This document shows, piece after piece, positions 5,664-8,989 of a DNA stretch of 8,989 bases (the stretch's first letter is position 1; the number at the start of each line of letters is the position of its first letter). The DNA is taken from NCBI GenBank assembly GCA_017853785.1, contig JAFMIX010000070.1:1-8989 (forward strand). The letters run 5' to 3'. This DNA comes from Verrucomicrobiales bacterium. GTDB taxonomy: Bacteria > Verrucomicrobiota > Verrucomicrobiia > Limisphaerales > JAFMIX01. Below the pieces are notes generated by a model. That model saw only the letters and a program-made list of their open reading frames with translations. It searched no databases and had not been told where the DNA came from. Both the position numbers and the translations under genes were made by a program.

Positions 5664-6551
5664 ATGGCTGCGGCGAACCTCATTGATGGGCGCGCCATTG
5701 CCGCGCAACTCCAAGCCGAAACCACCGCGCGCGTCGCCGCCCTCAAAGCCCGGGGCGTCACTCCCGGCCTCGCCTTCGTGCGCGTCGGCGAAGACCCAGC
5801 CTCCAAAGTCTACGTCGGCCGCAAGGAAAAATCCTGCGCCGACCTCGGCATCGTTTCCGAGACGCACGTTCTGCCCGAAAGCACGAGCGAAAAAGATTTG
5901 CTCGCGCTCCTCGGCAAACTGAACACCGCACCGCACCTGCACGGCATCCTCGTGCAAGCCCCGTTGCCCAAGCACATGCGGCAGGAAGTCGTATACGCGA
6001 CCGTGCTGCCGACCAAGGACGTGGATGGCTTTCATCCCGTCAACGTCGGCAAGCTCATGCTCGGCGACGACACCGGCTTCAAGCCCTGCACCCCGGCGGG
6101 CGTCGTGGAATTGCTCGTGCGCTCCGGCGTGAAGACCGACGGCGCGGAAGTCGTCATCCTCGGCCGCGGCAACATCGTCGGCAAACCGATGGCCGCCATG
6201 CTCTGCCAGAAGGCGCGTGGCGCGAACGCCACCGTCACCATCTGTCACTCGGCCACCCGCGACATCAAGGCGCATTGCCGCCGCGCCGACATCATTGTCG
6301 CCGCGATGGGCGTGGCGGAATTTTTGAAGGCGGACATGGTCAAGCCCGGCGTGGTCGTCATGGACGTGGGCGTGAATCGCGTCCCCGATGCGACGAGCAA
6401 GACCGGCACGAAGCTCGTGGGCGATGTGGACTTCGCCGCCATCCAACCGATCGCCGGCAAGATCACACCCAACCCCGGCGGCGTCGGCCCGATGACCATT
6501 GCCGTGTTGATGCAGAACACCGTGCGCGCCGCCGAACAGGCTATCAACTAA
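5664..6551 (+). CDS. folD: Bifunctional methylenetetrahydrofolate dehydrogenase / methenyltetrahydrofolate cyclohydrolase
   Basis: Interconverts 5,10-methylene-, 5,10-methenyl- and 10-formyl-tetrahydrofolate with NADP+, feeding purine and formyl-Met-tRNA synthesis in the cytosol. The 295-residue product has every key element at the Escherichia coli FolD positions: Y50 and K54 in ASKVYVGRKEKSC, Q98 in GILVQAPLP, D121 in KDVDGFHPVN. The Rossmann part carries ILGRGNIVGKPMA (165-177), CHSAT (194-198) and the C-terminal ITPNPGGVGPMTIAVLMQNT (267-286). ATG at 5664 lies 5 bp after the SH3b gene stop, so the genes are likely cotranscribed. No Shine-Dalgarno motif is present. The last three codons and the stop are part of a heptamer repeat (6541-6574). 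Confidence 0.97.
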   Translation: MAAANLIDGRAIAAQLQAETTARVAALKARGVTPGLAFVRVGEDPASKVYVGRKEKSCADLGIVSETHVLPESTSEKDLLALLGKLNTAPHLHGILVQAPLPKHMRQEVVYATVLPTKDVDGFHPVNVGKLMLGDDTGFKPCTPAGVVELLVRSGVKTDGAEVVILGRGNIVGKPMAAMLCQKARGANATVTICHSATRDIKAHCRRADIIVAAMGVAEFLKADMVKPGVVVMDVGVNRVPDATSKTGTKLVGDVDFAAIQPIAGKITPNPGGVGPMTIAVLMQNTVRAAEQAIN

Positions 6552-6574
6552 CGACTCTCAACTATCAACTCCCC
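6541..6574 (+). repeat. Degenerate heptamer tandem repeat, consensus CTMTCAA
   Basis: Contiguous 7-bp units start at 6541, 6548, 6555 and 6562: CTATCAA, CTAACGA, CTCTCAA, CTATCAA, followed by CTCCCC directly before the ATG at 6575. The first unit and part of the second form the end of folD and its stop; the rest fill the whole gap to the next gene. The unit length equals that of the array at 3687-3770 but the sequence is unrelated. Confidence 0.65.
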
Positions 6575-7015
6575 ATGAACCCCACCCGAATCCTCCCCGA
6601 CCTCCAGTCCTCGTTGCTCTGCGAGGAAGTCCGCCAGGAAGCCAACGGCAACTTCTTCCTCGTCGGCGTCATCAACTACATCCGCGTGCCGCAACTGCCG
6701 GTCGTCGCGTTCAAGCTCTGCGTCTTCAACCGCTGGACCGCCGGCATCGGGCAATTCACCGAGTGCGTTCGCCTCATCGCGCCTGACCAGACCACCGTGC
6801 TACGCAAGAGCGAGGTCAAGTTCGGCCTCCCGGAAGCGCACCTGCACGCCACCAACGTGAGCGTGTTCGGCCAGGTGGAATTCAAGACCGCCGGCAATTA
6901 TTACATCGAAGTGCTCGTGGACGACGTGATGAAGCTGCGCTATCCCGTGACCGTCCTCCACACGCCGCCGCCCGCGCCGGAAGGCCAGCCGCCCGCCGCG
7001 ACACCCGCGGAGTGA
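6575..7015 (+). CDS. Conserved hypothetical protein, DUF6941-like
   Basis: A 146-residue protein without signal peptide or membrane segment. The N-terminal part, LLCEEVRQEANGNFFLVGVIN (14-34), follows the pattern 'cytosolic Cys-(D/E)-(D/E)-V-R-x-E-x-x-G-(K/N)-x-x-(L/F)-(I/V)-G-V' that I associate with DUF6941, a family of unknown function. The remainder alternates hydrophobic and polar residues (FKLCVFNRW, VSVFGQVEFKTAGNYYIEVLVDD), suggesting a beta-sandwich. The tail from about 129 is Pro/Ala-rich and probably disordered. The ATG at 6575 is chosen because the family pattern starts just after it; the frame stays open into folD, but that extension is Arg-rich shadow sequence. The start lies 23 bp after the folD stop with a heptamer repeat instead of a Shine-Dalgarno motif. 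Function unknown. Confidence 0.78.
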   Translation: MNPTRILPDLQSSLLCEEVRQEANGNFFLVGVINYIRVPQLPVVAFKLCVFNRWTAGIGQFTECVRLIAPDQTTVLRKSEVKFGLPEAHLHATNVSVFGQVEFKTAGNYYIEVLVDDVMKLRYPVTVLHTPPPAPEGQPPAATPAE

Positions 7016-7036
7016 GTTCCGGCAGGTTCAGCGGTT

Positions 7037-7111
7037 CGTAATCCTGATCTTGTTCCTAACCGTAATCGCGGCGCCGGATTAAGATTGCGATGACGCTTAC
7101 GATTACGATTT
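7037..7111. repeat. Inverted array of degenerate hexamers (GTAATC / GATTAC)
   Basis: The left arm, 7038-7067, is five 6-bp units with GTAATC at both ends and diverged copies between. The right arm, 7077-7111, runs GATTAA, GATTGC, GATGAC, GCTTAC, GATTAC and a final GATTT, the reverse-complement motif. A GC-rich 9-bp centre (7068-7076) contains the 8-bp palindrome CGGCGCCG (7069-7076). The longest perfect pair noticed is CGTAATCG (7061-7068) with CGATTACG (7100-7107). It fills most of the 102-bp gap between two genes; the rest of that gap (7016-7036) shows nothing. Confidence 0.75.
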
Positions 7112-7117
7112 GGCTGG

Positions 7118-7936
7118 ATGAAACCGTTTTTCGACCAACTGCTCCCCTCCGCCTGGGAACCGCTCACGCCGCGTGGCGTCGCGGCGTTCGCCCGCGCCTC
7201 GCTGGGGCGACTGGGGTTCGTGCAATTGCTCGCCGCGCTACTGGCGGCGGTGAGCGTCGTGTGGTTTCTGCAAGTCGCTTGGCTTCCCGTCGTGCAGGAA
7301 GCCATCCAGCAATTACCGCGCGAAGGTAAAATTTCCCGGGGCCAACTCAGCTGGCGCGGCGACACGCCGGCGCGGCTCGCGGCGAACCCGTTTCTCAGCC
7401 TCGCCGTGGACCTGTGGCATGAAGGCGACCTCGGCAACGAATCGCATCTCTCCGTCGAATTTGGCCGTACCAACGTGCGCCTGCGTTCCATCCTCGGCTA
7501 CACGGAAGTGGTTTATCCGAGCGACTGGGCGATCGAATTCAACCAGCCCCAGCTCAAACCGTGGTGGGGCGCGTGGCAGCCCGGAATCCTCGCCGCCGCC
7601 GTGGGGCTGACCGTGGCAGGATTGTTCGCGAGCTGGGCGCTGCTGGCGACGCTGTATTTTCTACCCGTGTGGCTGCTGGCGTTCTTCGCCAACCGCGACC
7701 TGAACGGGCGCGGCAGCTGGAGGCTGGCCTCGGCGGCGCTGATGCCGGGCGCGTTCTTCATGACGCTCACCATCGCCGCCTACGGGCTCGGCCTGCTGGA
7801 CCTGGTGTATCTCGGTTGGTGCTTCAGCTTCCACGTCATGATCGGCTGGATTTACCTGCTGGTGGCGGTGCTGCTGCTGCCGCGGCATCCCGAAGTCGCC
7901 GCCGTGCCCAAAAACCCATTTGCCCCCAAGCTTTGA
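7118..7936 (+). CDS. Multi-pass membrane protein of unknown function
   Basis: A 272-residue protein with a short cytosolic-type N-terminus, one membrane segment at about 33-55, a hydrophilic loop of about 95 residues (56-150), then three or four segments at about 156-191, 203-225 and 228-254, and a short polar tail. The loop contains LPREGKISRGQLSW (66-79) and VEFGRTNVRLRS (113-124). This layout, and the RDLNGRGSWRLASAALMPGAFFM stretch (193-215), recall DUF1189/Yip1-like membrane proteins, but the resemblance is weak and I do not assign it. ATG at 7118 is the first start after an in-frame TGA at 7091, and lies just behind the hexamer array. No enzyme motif is visible. The following lipoprotein gene is 45 bp away, so shared transcription is possible. 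Confidence 0.72.
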   Translation: MKPFFDQLLPSAWEPLTPRGVAAFARASLGRLGFVQLLAALLAAVSVVWFLQVAWLPVVQEAIQQLPREGKISRGQLSWRGDTPARLAANPFLSLAVDLWHEGDLGNESHLSVEFGRTNVRLRSILGYTEVVYPSDWAIEFNQPQLKPWWGAWQPGILAAAVGLTVAGLFASWALLATLYFLPVWLLAFFANRDLNGRGSWRLASAALMPGAFFMTLTIAAYGLGLLDLVYLGWCFSFHVMIGWIYLLVAVLLLPRHPEVAAVPKNPFAPKL

Positions 7937-7946
7937 CGCAACTTCA

Positions 7947-7974
7947 TTGCGCGGCGGCGGCAGTTTGTTTAACT
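7947..7974 (+). promoter_or_regulatory. Weak promoter candidate for the LysM lipoprotein gene
   Basis: TTGCGC (7947-7952) and TTAACT (7969-7974) are 16 nt apart, in a locally AT-richer patch before the GTG at 7982. If used, transcription would start about at the start codon, as for the SH3b gene. Consensus matching is poor, so this is tentative. Confidence 0.2.
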
Positions 7975-7981
7975 TCCCACC

Positions 7982-8779
7982 GTGAGTTTTGTCCCGAAAA
8001 TCTTCTGCGGCAGTGCGCTGGCGGCCTTGTGTCTCGCCGGTGGCGGCTGCCTGCCTTCCGGTTCCAACTCACTAGAGGAGCAACGCGAACCGCATTTTCT
8101 CACCGGTAAAAGTCGCGTGAACAGCATGGATTACGAAGGCGCGGCGGAGGCGTTCGAGAAAGCGCTGGAGGTGAATCCGCGCTCGGCGGCGGCGCATTTC
8201 GAACTCGGTCTGCTCTGCGAAAACAATCGCCAGGATTTCGCGGCGGCGATCTACCACTTCGACCGCTACCTCAAGCTCCGCCCGCAGGACGAATACGCCG
8301 AGGTCGTCCAGCAGCGCATCGTCGCGTGCAAACAGGAGCTGGCCAAGTCCGTCTCGCTCGCGCCGCTCTCGCAAAGCATGCAGAAGGAACTGGAGCGTTA
8401 CTCCGCCGAAAACCGCGATCTCAAACAGAAGCTGGAAGCCTGGCAGGCTTACTACACGGCGAACGGCGGCCAAGGCACCACGCCGCCCAATCTGACGCCC
8501 GCCCCGCGCCCGCCGACTCCCGGCCCGGTGCCGGTGCCGCCCCAGCCGACCAGTCAAACGCCGACCCCGCCCCGCCCTGCTCCGAACCCCACGCCCGGAA
8601 CCACTCCACCCAAGCCGCAGAAAATCCTCACCCGTTCCTATGTGGTGAAGCAAGGAGAGACGCCCGCATCCATCGCCCGCAAATACGGCGTGAAGCTGGA
8701 CGCGTTGCTGGCGGCGAATCCCGGACTCAATCCCAGCCGCCTGCGCATCGGGCAGACATTGGTCATTCCCGCGCCCTGA
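7982..8779 (+). CDS. Lipoprotein with TPR repeats, coiled coil and C-terminal LysM domain
   Basis: The 265-residue product starts with a signal sequence (VPKIFCGSALAALCLAGGGC) whose C23 is the probable lipidation site, although the lipobox LAGGGC is relaxed. Two TPR-like helices pairs cover about 37-103 (DYEGAAEAFEKALEVNPRSAAAHFELG, then DFAAAIYHFDRYLKLRPQD). A coiled coil follows at about 133-157, then a Pro/Thr-rich linker (167-212), and a LysM domain at 219-264 (SYVVKQGETPASIARKYGVKLDALLAANPGLNPSRLRIGQTLVIP). LysM binds N-acetylglucosamine-containing glycans, so the protein probably tethers a TPR assembly module to peptidoglycan from a membrane. The GTG at 7982 is chosen because it alone supplies the full signal peptide. 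It could serve in envelope or division-site organisation; this is inference. It converges on hemB. Confidence 0.85.
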   Translation: MSFVPKIFCGSALAALCLAGGGCLPSGSNSLEEQREPHFLTGKSRVNSMDYEGAAEAFEKALEVNPRSAAAHFELGLLCENNRQDFAAAIYHFDRYLKLRPQDEYAEVVQQRIVACKQELAKSVSLAPLSQSMQKELERYSAENRDLKQKLEAWQAYYTANGGQGTTPPNLTPAPRPPTPGPVPVPPQPTSQTPTPPRPAPNPTPGTTPPKPQKILTRSYVVKQGETPASIARKYGVKLDALLAANPGLNPSRLRIGQTLVIPAP

Positions 8780-8798
8780 TTTCCCGACCGGCGCGGGA
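8767..8798. terminator. Hairpin between convergent genes, possible bidirectional terminator
   Basis: TCCCGCGCC (8767-8775) pairs perfectly with GGCGCGGGA (8790-8798) around a 14-nt loop. The left arm overlaps the last codons of the LysM gene; hemB ends at 8807 on the other strand. The stem is very GC-rich but no T-run follows on either strand, so it is not a classical intrinsic terminator. Confidence 0.35.
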
Positions 8799-8806
8799 GC
8801 GGACAA

Positions 8807-8989
8807 TCATGGTTCCCGCAACCACCGCGCCACATCCGCGGCCGCGTAAGTGATGAGGATGTCCGCCCCGGCGCGGCGCATCGCCAGCAGAGTTTCCAAC
8901 GTGACCGCGCGCTCGTCGATCCAGCCGTTCGCCGCCGCCGCCTTGATCATCGCGTGCTCGCCGCTCACCGCATACACCGCCGTCGGCAG
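8807..8989 (-). CDS. hemB: Porphobilinogen synthase (delta-aminolevulinate dehydratase), C-terminal part
   Basis: Condenses two 5-aminolevulinate molecules to porphobilinogen in haem synthesis. Only the last 60 codons and the TGA (8809-8807) lie in the window; the gene continues beyond the right edge. The visible end is typical of the family: TAVYAVSGEHAMIKAAAANGWID (3-25), where bacterial HemB has a VSGEYAM(I/L)KAA motif, then ERAVTLETLLAMRRAGADILITY (26-48) and the closing ARWL (54-57). The catalytic lysines and metal-binding cysteines lie upstream and cannot be judged. The fragment is intact to its stop and converges on the LysM gene with 27 bp between the stop codons. Confidence 0.95.
   Translation of the reverse strand: MPTAVYAVSGEHAMIKAAAANGWIDERAVTLETLLAMRRAGADILITYAAADVARWLREP

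Noticed and set aside
6275..7015. DUF6941-like protein starting inside folD at 6275
   Set aside because: The added 100 residues are Arg/His-rich out-of-frame folD sequence; the real pattern starts at 6575.
3687..7111. Reading the short repeats as a CRISPR array
   Set aside because: Units are only 6-7 bp, contiguous and degenerate, with no spacers and no cas genes nearby.

Overview
The window is GC-rich bacterial chromosome with tightly packed housekeeping genes. It most likely comes from a member of the Verrucomicrobiota. The best lineage marker is a 51-residue very basic protein at 3529-3684, which looks like the conserved 'small basic protein' of the Planctomycetes-Verrucomicrobia-Chlamydiae (PVC) group. 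Other hints are intergenic arrays of degenerate 6-7 bp repeats, the lack of Shine-Dalgarno sequences, and TTGAC-type promoters with relaxed -10 boxes. There is no RNA gene, CRISPR array, transposon or phage gene.

Minus strand, 1-3281, transcribed right to left: ridA (reactive enamine/imine deaminase), rmuC (membrane-anchored, DNA recombination-limiting), fabL (FabL-type enoyl-ACP reductase) and fabG (3-oxoacyl-ACP reductase, cut by the window edge). ridA and rmuC are 5 bp apart. fabL and fabG overlap by ATGA, so two reductive steps of fatty acid elongation are probably translationally coupled. A candidate promoter lies before ridA. A second, of similar layout, has its -35 box over the rmuC stop codon and would serve fabL-fabG.

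A divergent intergenic region (3282-3528) holds the ridA promoter and a candidate promoter for the small basic protein. Downstream, 3685-3769 is an inverted array of degenerate heptamers that runs into the GTG start of an RsuA/RluB-type 23S/16S rRNA pseudouridine synthase. That gene overlaps by ATGA an exported protein with two SH3b domains and an OB-like C-terminal domain; a near-consensus promoter sits inside the end of the pseudouridine synthase gene. folD (one-carbon folate metabolism) follows 5 bp later, then a 146-residue DUF6941-like protein, a multi-pass membrane protein, and a lipoprotein with TPR repeats, a coiled coil and a LysM domain. The right edge carries the C-terminal 60 codons of hemB on the minus strand, convergent with the LysM gene.

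Most genes are ordinary. I do not see a convincing new multi-gene system. The parts that repay a second look are the three different short-unit repeat elements between genes, the absence of Shine-Dalgarno motifs at all eleven visible starts, the nearly leaderless promoter for the SH3b gene, and the cell-envelope proteins of unknown role.
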